Positions 8,784 through 16,655 of a DNA stretch of 20,657 nucleotides are shown in pieces. The notes below the pieces were generated by a model, which made no database searches, had not been told where the DNA came from, and saw nothing but the letters and a program-made list of their open reading frames with translations. How positions within the stretch are numbered: position 1 is the stretch's first letter; every line of letters starts with the position of its first letter. A program made the translations under genes and the position numbers. This DNA is from Bacteroidota bacterium (lineage in GTDB: Bacteria; Bacteroidota; Bacteroidia; B-17B0; B-17BO): positions 1 through 20,657 of the forward strand of contig JANXRU010000019.1 in the NCBI GenBank assembly GCA_025356715.1, given 5' to 3'.

Positions 8784-9713
8784 TTAATCAATTACTTCAT
8801 CAACAATATAACTTGGCCTATTGCGTGATGCTTCTAAATTTCGCCAGAGATACTCGCCAATAATTCCCAGAGAAATCATTTGAAATGCTGATACCAATAA
8901 AAAAACTACCATCATGGATGTCCATCCTTCAACCGTTATAATACCGAGCAATTTTCCGGAAATAATATATGCTGCGTACAAAAAAGCAATTATCCCTAAA
9001 ACAATTCCACCAACAGTAATTACACGTAATGGAAAATAAGAAAACGAAACAAATGAATCAATAAATAACTTTATACGTTTGTTAAATGTCCATTTTGATT
9101 TTCCTATACTGCGTTTTTTTCGAGTGTAGGGTATTGAAACATAATCATAATTTAGCCATACCAATAAATATAATGAATTGGTATTCTTTTCTTCCATAGC
9201 TACAACTTGTTCTTTCAGTTGTTTATCAAATAAACAATAATCAAAACCTCCTTTAGGCAAATTTGGAAGTGCATATTTTTGAATGAGTTTTTGATAGTTA
9301 TTGGATAAAAATTTCGATAATAGTCCGTCTTCTCTGTTCTCTCTATTTGCTAAAACCAGTTTAATCCCCTTTTGCCAATAGTCATACATCTTAATCATGA
9401 GTTCAATAGGGTCTTGTAAATCTGCGGTAATTACCACATTACAATCTCCGGTTGCATGTTTCATGCCGGCAAGTATGGCATTGTAGGAGCCAAAATTCCC
9501 TGATAACTTTATTATTTTTACTTTGTTAGGATATTGCTGTTTAAATTTTTTAAGCTCGGCAAGCGTATTGTCTTTACTGCCATCATCCACCATCACATAT
9601 TCAAAAACAACATCCGAAGGAAATCCTTTTTCATTATTGATGAGTTCCTTTGCTGTTACTGGAATATTCAATTCGTTATAATAACAAGGAATAATAATGG
9701 AGATTTTGGGCAT
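8784..9713 (-). CDS. GtrB/ArnC-like GT2 glycosyltransferase (polyprenyl-phosphate sugar synthase)
   Basis: This 309-residue protein has IIPCYYNE (7-14), MVDDGSKDNT (41-50), a DxD-region variant TADLQDP (96-102), the basic signature RKKRSIGKSKW (199-208 or close) and two C-terminal membrane helices (about 229-251 and 264-286). This is the build of bactoprenol-phosphate glucosyl/aminoarabinosyl transferases. It probably makes an undecaprenyl-phosphate sugar at the inner membrane for the GT-C proteins nearby. The frame is open another 49 codons upstream, to 9860, but that stretch is the tRNA-Phe gene and its terminator read in frame. The ATG at 9713, directly before the first beta strand, is therefore the start. 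It heads the seven-gene operon, with a promoter-like element at 9739-9767. Confidence 0.9.
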   Translation of the reverse strand: MPKISIIIPCYYNELNIPVTAKELINNEKGFPSDVVFEYVMVDDGSKDNTLAELKKFKQQYPNKVKIIKLSGNFGSYNAILAGMKHATGDCNVVITADLQDPIELMIKMYDYWQKGIKLVLANRENREDGLLSKFLSNNYQKLIQKYALPNLPKGGFDYCLFDKQLKEQVVAMEEKNTNSLYLLVWLNYDYVSIPYTRKKRSIGKSKWTFNKRIKLFIDSFVSFSYFPLRVITVGGIVLGIIAFLYAAYIISGKLLGIITVEGWTSMMVVFLLVSAFQMISLGIIGEYLWRNLEASRNRPSYIVDEVID

Positions 9714-9738
9714 GTGTAAAAATTTGTTTGTGCTATCA

Positions 9739-9767
9739 CAAACATAACTAATTTCATGTTTGTGCAA
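9739..9767 (-). promoter_or_regulatory. Candidate promoter of the glycan operon
   Basis: On the minus strand, TTG (9765-9767), an 18-base spacer, then TATGTTTG (9739-9746), a full match to the Bacteroidota -7 element TAnnTTTG. The spacer is one base shorter than usual. It lies about 26 bases upstream of the glycosyltransferase ATG and just after the tRNA terminator, so the operon can start independently of the tRNA. A perfect 7-base inverted repeat, GTTTGTG/CACAAAC (9726-9743), overlaps the -7 element, and a further GTTTGTG lies at 9758-9764. These could be an operator or a 5' hairpin. Confidence 0.45.
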
Positions 9768-9769
9768 AT

Positions 9770-9800
9770 AAAAAAGCCTTCCCAAAATTGGAAAGGCTTT
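9770..9800 (-). terminator. Intrinsic terminator of tRNA-Phe
   Basis: The minus-strand transcript forms an 11-base-pair stem, AAAGCCTTTCC with GGGAAGGCTTT (one G-U pair), with a 6-base loop followed by a U-rich run. The stem begins at the last base of the encoded CCA. Confidence 0.85.
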
Positions 9801-9875
9801 GGTGGTGATAGCTGGAATTGAACCAGCGACACGCAGATTTTCAGTCTGCTGCTCTACCAACTGAGCTATATCACC
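9800..9875 (-). tRNA. tRNA-Phe (anticodon GAA), CCA encoded
   Basis: The reverse complement starts GGTGATATAGCTCAG and ends GGTTCAATTCCAGC-TATCACC-A-CCA. The 7-base acceptor stem GGTGATA/TATCACC pairs perfectly. The D-loop (AGTTGGTAGAG), an anticodon loop with GAA (ACTGAAAATC) and the T-loop TTCAATT are all in place. The gene is 76 nt including the genomic CCA. It has its own promoter and terminator. It overlaps the upstream extension of the neighbouring glycosyltransferase frame, which should not be annotated there. Confidence 0.97.
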
Positions 9876-9901
9876 TTTTGATTATTGTTTTAAAAGGAGT
9901 G

Positions 9902-9931
9902 CAAATGTATCCGAATATTTTTTCTGTGCAA
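9902..9931 (-). promoter_or_regulatory. Promoter of tRNA-Phe (TTG-N19-TAnnTTTG)
   Basis: On the minus strand, TTG (9929-9931), a 19-base spacer, and TACATTTG (9902-9909) fit the Bacteroidota primary-sigma consensus in both sequence and spacing. This places the transcription start about 20-25 bases before the mature tRNA 5' end. It is the best promoter in the window and supports the phylum assignment. Confidence 0.75.
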
Positions 9932-10008
9932 AAATTTTTCAAAATAATAAATCTACCTACAAATTTTTCGGTTTCTTCATTAATATTGTTGGAGTAAGCA
10001 TAAGCAAT

Positions 10009-11310
10009 ATGATTGAACAATTACTTTTTGTTTTAATGGCAGCGGTGGCTGTTTATTTTTTTGTGATAAACATTGGAAAAATCCGAAGAAATATTCTTTT
10101 AGGAAAAGACATTGACAGAACTGATAATCCTAAACTGCGTTTAAAAACTATGCTGCGAGTGGCTTTTGGACAAACCAAAATGGCAGCCCGACCAGTTCCT
10201 TTTGTATTACATTTTATTGTGTATGCTGGTTTTATTTTAATCAATATTGAAGTGCTTGAAATTTTTATTGATGGCATTTTTGGAACACACAGAGTATTGT
10301 CTTTTCTTGGTCCTGTTTATAATTTAGCAATTGGTTTTTTTGAAATTCTTGCATTTGGAGTTCTCGTTTCTTGCATCATTTTTCTTTGCCGCAGGTATAT
10401 TGTTAAACTAAAACGCTTTACCTCACCTGAATTAAAAGGCTTTGCCAATAGAGATGCCGCAAGCATCTTATTCATAGAAATTGTTTTGATGGCGGCCTTA
10501 TTAAAAATGAATGCAGCCGATCAAATCTTACAATCGAGAGGCATTGAACATTTTATTCATGTAGGTTCCTTCCCTATTAGCAGTTGGCTTTTTGCGCCTA
10601 TTTATAGTCATTTCTCCACATCAACATTAATTATTTTTGAACGAATGGCTTGGTGGTTTCATATCATCGGTATTTTTCTGTTTATGAATTATTTGCCGTT
10701 CAGTAAACACTTTCATGTGATACTTGCTTTTCCAAATACGTATTATTCAAACCTAAAAGCAAAAGGAGAATTAAATAATATGGCATCTGTTACTCAAGAA
10801 GTAAAATTAATGCTCGACCCATCTGCTATTGTGCCTGAAGGCTACCAACCACCTACAAGTTTTGGAGTAAAAGATGTAACTGATTTAACTTGGAAAAACT
10901 TAATGGATGCTTATTCATGTACAGAGTGTGGAAGATGTACCTCAAGTTGCCCTCAAAATATTACTGGTAAATTATTATCTCCAAGAAAAATAATGATGGA
11001 TACACGTGATAGGTTGGAAGAAGTTGGAAAAAATATTGATAAAAATACATCCTTTATTGATGATGGAAAAAACCTTCATAGTTATATAAGCGAAGAAGAA
11101 TTATGGGCTTGTAATAGTTGTAATGCTTGTGTTGAAGCTTGCCCAATAAATATTAATCCAATGGAAATAATTGTGGAGATGCGTAGGTTTAAAGTGATGG
11201 AACAATCAGCCGCACCGGCATCAATTAATAGCATGTTTAGTAATTTAGAAAACAACCAAGCACCTTGGCAATTTAGTCCGGCTGATAGAGCAAACTGGAC
11301 ACAAGAGTGA
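10009..11310 (+). CDS. Membrane-anchored di-[4Fe-4S] oxidoreductase, heterodisulfide-reductase/DsrM-like
   Basis: This 433-residue protein has N-terminal membrane helices (about 3-22, 63-85, 103-127, 152-168, 203-228) of the nitrate-reductase-gamma/HdrE type, with helix histidines (His68, His218) that could ligate heme b. A cytoplasmic domain with two classical 4Fe-4S motifs follows: Cys304-x2-Cys307-x2-Cys310-x3-Cys314-Pro and Cys368-x2-Cys371-x2-Cys374-x3-Cys378-Pro. It should move electrons between the quinone pool and a soluble partner. The expected partner, a CCG-domain protein, is not next door but at 16744-17532. It has an ATG start. The stop is followed by a second stop and only 3 bases separate it from the convergent response regulator. 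The physiological donor and acceptor are unknown. Confidence 0.88.
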   Translation: MIEQLLFVLMAAVAVYFFVINIGKIRRNILLGKDIDRTDNPKLRLKTMLRVAFGQTKMAARPVPFVLHFIVYAGFILINIEVLEIFIDGIFGTHRVLSFLGPVYNLAIGFFEILAFGVLVSCIIFLCRRYIVKLKRFTSPELKGFANRDAASILFIEIVLMAALLKMNAADQILQSRGIEHFIHVGSFPISSWLFAPIYSHFSTSTLIIFERMAWWFHIIGIFLFMNYLPFSKHFHVILAFPNTYYSNLKAKGELNNMASVTQEVKLMLDPSAIVPEGYQPPTSFGVKDVTDLTWKNLMDAYSCTECGRCTSSCPQNITGKLLSPRKIMMDTRDRLEEVGKNIDKNTSFIDDGKNLHSYISEEELWACNSCNACVEACPININPMEIIVEMRRFKVMEQSAAPASINSMFSNLENNQAPWQFSPADRANWTQE

Positions 11311-11313
11311 TAA

Positions 11314-11985
11314 TTAAATCATCATAAACCATTTATTTTTCATAGCTATCTTTATGGCTTGTGCTTTATTACACACGTGTAGTTTTTTGTAAATATTTGT
11401 GATGTGGGTTCTTACCGTATTTGGGCTGATGAATAATTTTTCGCCCGCCATTTTATAATCATAACCATCAACCAAATGTTTTAAAATTTCTTTCTCTCTA
11501 TCGGTTAGGTTTGTATCTTCTCTTTGGTGTTCTTTTTTAAGTTCGATGTTTGATTGCATCAATAGGTTAAGTGCCTTTCTTGCAATACGAGGGCTCATTG
11601 GCGCCCCGCCCGATTCAATTACTTCTTTAATAGAATCAATAATCATTTCTACTTTTTCGTCCTTCAATAAATAGCCAATTGCCCCAGCTTTTATTGCATC
11701 AAAAATTTTATCATCATCATCAAAAACAGTAAGCATTAAAAATTTTGTTTGAGGATAAATTTCGCAAGCATAATGTACAGCTTCTATCCCATTCATTACC
11801 GGCATATCAATATCCATAAGCACAATGTCTGGCCAATCTTCTTTTTTTCTGGTGTGCATTTTATCCAAAAATTCTTGTCCGTTTGAGGCAAGAAACGACA
11901 CTTCAAATTCTTTAGAATACGAAATTTTTTCGGAAAGCGAAACCCGATTTGGCTGCTTATCATCAACAATGGCTACACGAATCAT
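11314..11985 (-). CDS. NarL/LuxR-family response regulator
   Basis: This 223-residue protein has an N-terminal receiver domain: acidic Asp8/Asp9, phospho-acceptor Asp58 in VLMDIDMP, Thr86 and Lys108 (LLKD). A C-terminal LuxR-type helix-turn-helix spans about 160-220 (LTDREKEIL, SPNTVRTHITNIYKKL). All phosphorylation residues are present. It lies 67 bases downstream of the histidine kinase gene on the same strand and is its likely cognate partner. It binds DNA in the cytoplasm. Target genes are not shown by the sequence, but the divergent T9SS protein at 15242 is a candidate. Confidence 0.93.
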   Translation of the reverse strand: MIRVAIVDDKQPNRVSLSEKISYSKEFEVSFLASNGQEFLDKMHTRKKEDWPDIVLMDIDMPVMNGIEAVHYACEIYPQTKFLMLTVFDDDDKIFDAIKAGAIGYLLKDEKVEMIIDSIKEVIESGGAPMSPRIARKALNLLMQSNIELKKEHQREDTNLTDREKEILKHLVDGYDYKMAGEKLFISPNTVRTHITNIYKKLHVCNKAQAIKIAMKNKWFMMI

Positions 11986-12002
11986 TTTTATTTTCTTTAG
12001 TT

Positions 12003-12033
12003 CAAATGTGATGTGTTTTTATTTTTTTATCAA
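12003..12033 (-). promoter_or_regulatory. Candidate promoter of the response regulator
   Basis: On the minus strand, TTG (12031-12033), a 20-base spacer and CACATTTG (12003-12010), five of six fixed positions of TAnnTTTG. It lies in the 67-base gap between kinase and regulator, so the regulator may be made independently of the kinase. Confidence 0.35.
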
Positions 12034-12052
12034 TACTGCAAGTGAAGTATAT

Positions 12053-15046
12053 TTATGAATGCATATAGGTTAGCCTTATTTTTGTTCCTTCATTAATTGT
12101 TGATTGGAATTGCAATTCTGCATCTGATTCTTTTGCTCTCGCTTTCATATTTTGCAATCCATAATGACCATTTTTTTCTCCATTCAAAACATCAAAACCA
12201 ACGCCATTATCTTTTATTTCAAAAATAAACAATGCGTTTTTGTTAGACTCAAAATGAATATCAATTTGAGTACATTTTGAGTGCTTCAAACAATTATTAA
12301 ACGCCTCTTGACAAACACGAAATAAATTTAAAGCCACACCAGGGCTGAGCATATTCTTATCATCAATTTTTTCATTAAAATGGATGTGAATGTTTTTATC
12401 AAACTCAAGCATTTTTATTGCAAATTGTTTAAATCTATCGGCAAATTCTTCAACCGAAAGTTCTTTATTATTTAATGCCCAAATGGTTTGCCGGAGTGTG
12501 AGAATGGCTTGTTTTCCGGTATCACTTAGTGTGGTTAATCTTTTGTTTGATTCATTTGCATTAACTAAATCTGGGTGCTCAAGCATCCAATCAATATTTG
12601 TAATTAAATAGGAAAGTTGCGCTCCAACATGATCATGCAAATCTCGCGATATACGAAGGCGTTCTATTTCTAATTTATGTTGAATTTCAAGCTCTCTTTT
12701 GAGTTTGAGTTTCTGACGATTTATAATGTACAAAACAATACTTCCAACAAATCCTGAAACAACAAAAAACAGTATAAAATAAAACCAATTTGTTTTCCAA
12801 AATGGCGGTGTAATATTAATATATAAAACTGTCGGTGTTTCATTCCACACTCCATCCGAATTTGATGCTTTTATTTTTAAGATATAGTTTCCATGCGGAA
12901 GATTTGCATAACGAGCAAAACGCTTATTTCCATTGTTAATCCAGTTTTCATCAACACCTTCCATCATATAAGCATACTGATTTTTTTCCGAATTAGTCAT
13001 TTCGGTTGCAATAAAATCAAACGACAATGTATTTTGAAAATAGGGCAATGAAATATTTTTTTTCATCCAATAATCAGTATCACTTTTATAAGGCTCATCA
13101 AAGAGCTTAATGCTACTTATATACACATGAGGCTTATTTGGATTATCAATAATATCTCTTGGATAAAAAGCATTCACACCATTTACTCCACCAAAAAACA
13201 ATTGCCCATTTGTGGCTTTATAAAATGCGCCTGTATTAAATTCATTTGATTGTAATCCATCACTTACATTATAATGTTTAAACTTTTTGTTTTTTACAAA
13301 ATAGCAACTGATTCCTTTATTATGACTAAACCACATATTACCATCATCATCTCTCAAAATGCCATATACAAAATTATCTACAAGTTGGTTTGATGTGGTA
13401 TAATGTTCTATCAATTTAAATATACTATCATAAACATAAATTCCGCTTGTTGTGGCTACATAATAATTTCCGCTTAGGTCTTCATTTATACACTTTGTTA
13501 ATTCCAATCCATCTTGTTGTAATTTGAGTTTAAAATTTTTATCATTAAACTTACGAACGTAGGTACCTTTTGAATAGCCTGTTATTACATATTTTTTATT
13601 ATTTGAAATATAGAGATAGGAATTTGTTACACCTTCGTCATTAAAAATGAGTGATGAATTATATTTTTTTGATTGGTGGTAGATGTCAAATACAGCATTA
13701 TATCTTAACGCATAAACTTTATCATTTTGCAAACAGAGATTAGGATAATAGTCGCCTGTTTTTTTTGAATAAGATGGGGTTGAAATGAGTTTGGTGTAAT
13801 CTGTGCCTTTGCCATTGTTTACGTCTACTAAAAACAAATCAACTCTTAAGTTCTGAACCTTACTAACCCAAACTTCATTATTATTTGCAACACAAATTGC
13901 AGGAAAATGCTGCGTTTGAGAATTTGGAAATGCGGTTTTGGAATTTATCCTTCTACAGCTAAAATCGTCAAGGTTATAAACCACTAATCCTAATTTATAA
14001 ACTGCGGTAACCAATTTGTTTCCCGGTAAAACACAAATTCCTTTTACCATATTTTCATCATCGTGTGGGCTTTTATAAGTTTTAAATTTATTTGAATGAA
14101 GGGATGTATAGAATAACCCCTTGCCATCTGTGCCAAACCACAATATGTTTTCATTATCAAATAAAAAAGATGAAATGCGATTATAGGTTTGCTTCTTCTC
14201 GGGGTCAAAACTTTCAAAATACTTAATCTGATGGGTTGTTGTATCCAGAGTAGCATATCCAGATTCGCTAATGAGTATCCAGTTTTTTTGAACCAGATAA
14301 ATACCTCGACAGAAATTTATTTGTGGAACAGCTGCAATTTTTTTTATTTCACCAGTGGTCAAATTAAATGATTCAAAAAATTTGTTTTTTATATAGTACA
14401 AATTTCCATTTTGAACACTAAAATCAAATGAACTGATTTGATTGATATGATGTACCTTTTGAACATGTGTATTGAAATTATACTCCAATATATTCCCTTT
14501 ATCAAAAAGCATGTACCCCCTTTCTTTTATCCGCTTTGCTAAGCTAAGCTCTCCAAATTTTTTAAAATTAAAAGCATTAACAAACTTTGTATTTAGAGCT
14601 AAAGTACAAGTACGTGTTTGGTATCTTTTAATGCCAAACCCTTTGGGATAAACCCAAAAATGCTCGCCATCAGGTTCATCAAATATGCTATAACAATGAT
14701 GATTGTTTGGCGAAAAGAAAGGGAATACAAAAGGGTGTTTAAAAGTATTTTTTACGGGATCAAAAACGTCTAATCCACTTTCATTTCCTATCCATAAATG
14801 ACCATATTTATCTTCAAATAAAAAGGTAATATTATTCCCACCAATACTATTAGTATCATTAAAATTGTGTTTGTAGGTTTTAATTTCATACCCATCATAA
14901 CGGTTTAAACCATCTGCAGTACCAATCCATAAAAATCCATTTTTATCTCTGAGTATTTGCCAAATAGAATTTTGGCTCAACCCATCGTTTACTGTTAATG
15001 ATTTAAAACGATACGGGCTATTTTGTGCTTTTGTAAATAAGCTCAA
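12053..15046 (-). CDS. Two-component sensor histidine kinase with Reg_prop propeller, Y_Y_Y and HisKA_3/HATPase domains
   Basis: From the TTG at 15046 this is 997 residues. It begins with two-component-propeller repeats such as DKNGFLWIGTADGLNRYDG and DKYGHLWIGNESGLDVFD, spread to about residue 640. A Y_Y_Y domain, a single membrane helix (about 755-780), a HisKA_3 dimerisation/phospho-acceptor region with His804 in SRDLHDHVGAQ, and an ATPase domain with NNCLKHS, DNGVGFD and GHYGLQNM follow. Unlike hybrid HTCS proteins it has no receiver or AraC domain; the output is the separate LuxR regulator next to it. The propeller should lie in the periplasm and read a ligand. Coordinates use TTG as the first conventional start, but 13 in-frame codons upstream (15047-15085) complete a good signal peptide (IKTRNNIFFLFFFLSLFTKAQ) with no ATG. 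The real start is probably the ATC at 15085. Confidence 0.92.
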   Translation of the reverse strand: MSLFTKAQNSPYRFKSLTVNDGLSQNSIWQILRDKNGFLWIGTADGLNRYDGYEIKTYKHNFNDTNSIGGNNITFLFEDKYGHLWIGNESGLDVFDPVKNTFKHPFVFPFFSPNNHHCYSIFDEPDGEHFWVYPKGFGIKRYQTRTCTLALNTKFVNAFNFKKFGELSLAKRIKERGYMLFDKGNILEYNFNTHVQKVHHINQISSFDFSVQNGNLYYIKNKFFESFNLTTGEIKKIAAVPQINFCRGIYLVQKNWILISESGYATLDTTTHQIKYFESFDPEKKQTYNRISSFLFDNENILWFGTDGKGLFYTSLHSNKFKTYKSPHDDENMVKGICVLPGNKLVTAVYKLGLVVYNLDDFSCRRINSKTAFPNSQTQHFPAICVANNNEVWVSKVQNLRVDLFLVDVNNGKGTDYTKLISTPSYSKKTGDYYPNLCLQNDKVYALRYNAVFDIYHQSKKYNSSLIFNDEGVTNSYLYISNNKKYVITGYSKGTYVRKFNDKNFKLKLQQDGLELTKCINEDLSGNYYVATTSGIYVYDSIFKLIEHYTTSNQLVDNFVYGILRDDDGNMWFSHNKGISCYFVKNKKFKHYNVSDGLQSNEFNTGAFYKATNGQLFFGGVNGVNAFYPRDIIDNPNKPHVYISSIKLFDEPYKSDTDYWMKKNISLPYFQNTLSFDFIATEMTNSEKNQYAYMMEGVDENWINNGNKRFARYANLPHGNYILKIKASNSDGVWNETPTVLYINITPPFWKTNWFYFILFFVVSGFVGSIVLYIINRQKLKLKRELEIQHKLEIERLRISRDLHDHVGAQLSYLITNIDWMLEHPDLVNANESNKRLTTLSDTGKQAILTLRQTIWALNNKELSVEEFADRFKQFAIKMLEFDKNIHIHFNEKIDDKNMLSPGVALNLFRVCQEAFNNCLKHSKCTQIDIHFESNKNALFIFEIKDNGVGFDVLNGEKNGHYGLQNMKARAKESDAELQFQSTINEGTKIRLTYMHS

Positions 15047-15102
15047 AAAGAAAAAAAGAAAGAAGATGTTATTTCGTGTTTTGATAGTTGTATTTTAAAA
15101 AA

Positions 15103-15133
15103 CAAGTTTAATAAAAGCATTGACGATTGACAA
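15103..15133 (-). promoter_or_regulatory. Candidate promoter of the histidine kinase
   Basis: On the minus strand, TTG (15131-15133), a 20-base spacer and TAAACTTG (15103-15110), five of six fixed positions of TAnnTTTG. Transcription would begin near 15098, just upstream of the signal-peptide codons and downstream of any other possible start. This fits initiation at about 15085. Confidence 0.35.
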
Positions 15134-15177
15134 ATTCTTTGCTAATAACGCATCAAACATTTACATCATTTGCACTA

Positions 15178-15208
15178 TTGATGATGGGTAAAAAGCACTC
15201 CATTTTTG
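15178..15208 (+). promoter_or_regulatory. Candidate promoter of the T9SS-exported protein
   Basis: TTG (15178-15180), a 20-base spacer and CATTTTTG (15201-15208), five of six fixed positions of TAnnTTTG. It lies about 33 bases before the ATG at 15242, with an A-rich leader typical of genes in this phylum. The rest of the divergent gap (15086-15241) shows no other clear element. Confidence 0.35.
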
Positions 15209-15241
15209 TATCATAAAATTAAACAAAAAAAACAATTCATT

Positions 15242-16627
15242 ATGAGAACAAAATTACTTATCGCAGCAATAACAACTTTTTATGTTTGTTCTGCAACAAA
15301 AGCCCAAAACTGGCAATATGTGGGTAGCCCATTTATTAATCAAGCAACAACTTCGGGAATAAACTTTGCCGATATGGAAATTAATTCCTCAGGCGATATT
15401 TATGTGGGCTATACTTCAGGAACTGCTGCCTCTGATTTAAAATTAGCGAAATATAGTGGAGGAACATGGACACAACTTACCGCCCCAACTAATGCTGTTA
15501 CCGTTAATGGTGTTGATATTGAAGTTCATGGAAACGATTGTTATATGGCATTTGCCAGCATACGGTCTAGTAACATGTATGTTTTTGTTAAAAAATACAA
15601 CGGAACAAGTTGGGATAAAGTGGGAGATTCTCTTCTACTTGGCAATTCGGGCAGTGGTGGTTACTTCGATTTTTTATTGGACAATAATGGTGTTCCAACT
15701 CTTTTAGGCGTGGTGTCTTCACCACTACTATTAAACAAACAAGTGATGCAATATATTAGTGGTGCTTGGAGTAATATAATAACAATTTCAGGAAGTGCTC
15801 CAACTGTTTTTCAAGAAAACGCAGGTGTATTTGATGCTCAAAATAAATTGTATTTTGTTTCGCAGGGATATGTAACAAGCCCCACATTTAGTTATTTTGT
15901 TGTGGTTAGTAAATTAGATGGAGTCAATCGTACAACAGTTGGTGATACCATTTCGCTATTTGCAGGAGGTATAAAAATAAAAATGGGGCCTAACAATATT
16001 CCATATTTATGTTTCAATGCAACTTCCTTATCTCGAGTAATGGCTTATAAATTAAATACTACAAAATGGAGTTTAATTGCGGATACTACGTCAAATATTG
16101 GTAATATGTATAGCACCGATGTAAGTGCTGATGGCAAAATTGTTTTTTATACATTAGCAAGCGGTACAACAAAAAAGATTTATTATTATGATAGTGGTGT
16201 TCGCAAGGCAATGGACTCTCTGAATATCTCAGGTTTTGGTTTGGGTGGGGTTTCAGATGTGGTAGTACCCGCAGGAACGAATGATGTGTATGCATTGGTG
16301 TTAGAAATAAAATCATCGGCCACTCCAGATTTAAGTGTAATGAAACACACAATAAATGGCTCTAGTTCAGCCATTAAAAATGTATCAACATTCAATGATG
16401 AAATAGTTATTTATCCAAACCCTGCAACAGATCAAATACGTATTGATGTGGTATCAAATGAAACAGTAGATATTTCAGTTTTTGATATAAGTGGGAAGTT
16501 AATTCTTGAAAAAGAAATCACTCAAAATAAAAATTTGGTTGATGTGAGTTATTTAAACAAAGGCATTTATTTTATTCAAGCAAAAGCAGATAACAGAATC
16601 AGTACTAAAAAATTGCTGATTCAATAA
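15242..16627 (+). CDS. Secreted propeller-like protein with T9SS type A C-terminal sorting domain
   Basis: This protein is 461 residues from the ATG at 15242. An in-frame TTG at 15206 would only add a 12-residue lysine-rich stretch before an obvious signal peptide. The signal peptide (about 1-22) ends in TKAQ. The body has spaced units of the form (K/Q)Y-x-G-x-x-W (KYSGGTW, KYNGTSW, QYISGAW, KLNTTKW), suggesting a beta-propeller-like repeat fold. Residues ~390-461 are a T9SS type A sorting domain (YPNPATDQI, VFDISGKLI, LNKGIYFIQ, KKLLIQ), so it should cross the outer membrane by T9SS and be anchored or released. No enzyme motif is seen. It is divergent from the sensor kinase and followed by a strong terminator. 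Function is unknown; adhesion or a scaffold role is possible. Confidence 0.9.
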   Translation: MRTKLLIAAITTFYVCSATKAQNWQYVGSPFINQATTSGINFADMEINSSGDIYVGYTSGTAASDLKLAKYSGGTWTQLTAPTNAVTVNGVDIEVHGNDCYMAFASIRSSNMYVFVKKYNGTSWDKVGDSLLLGNSGSGGYFDFLLDNNGVPTLLGVVSSPLLLNKQVMQYISGAWSNIITISGSAPTVFQENAGVFDAQNKLYFVSQGYVTSPTFSYFVVVSKLDGVNRTTVGDTISLFAGGIKIKMGPNNIPYLCFNATSLSRVMAYKLNTTKWSLIADTTSNIGNMYSTDVSADGKIVFYTLASGTTKKIYYYDSGVRKAMDSLNISGFGLGGVSDVVVPAGTNDVYALVLEIKSSATPDLSVMKHTINGSSSAIKNVSTFNDEIVIYPNPATDQIRIDVVSNETVDISVFDISGKLILEKEITQNKNLVDVSYLNKGIYFIQAKADNRISTKKLLIQ

Positions 16628-16655
16628 ACGCAATTAAAATTTATATTTAGTATTT

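Noticed and set aside
9800..9875. tRNA-Phe as a proven integration site
   Set aside because: No integrase and no duplicated tRNA 3' end seen in the window, so it is kept only as a low-interest possibility.
11286..11340. Terminator between the iron-sulfur membrane protein and the response regulator
   Set aside because: The genes converge with 3 bases between; I saw no stem with a U-run here.
15150..15200. Short inverted repeat CATCA/TGATG in the kinase-T9SS gap
   Set aside because: Arms of five bases around a 10-base centre are expected by chance in this AT-rich sequence.
15206..15241. TTG start giving 12 extra residues on the T9SS protein
   Set aside because: The ATG at 15242 directly precedes a normal signal peptide; the extra Lys-rich part would spoil it.
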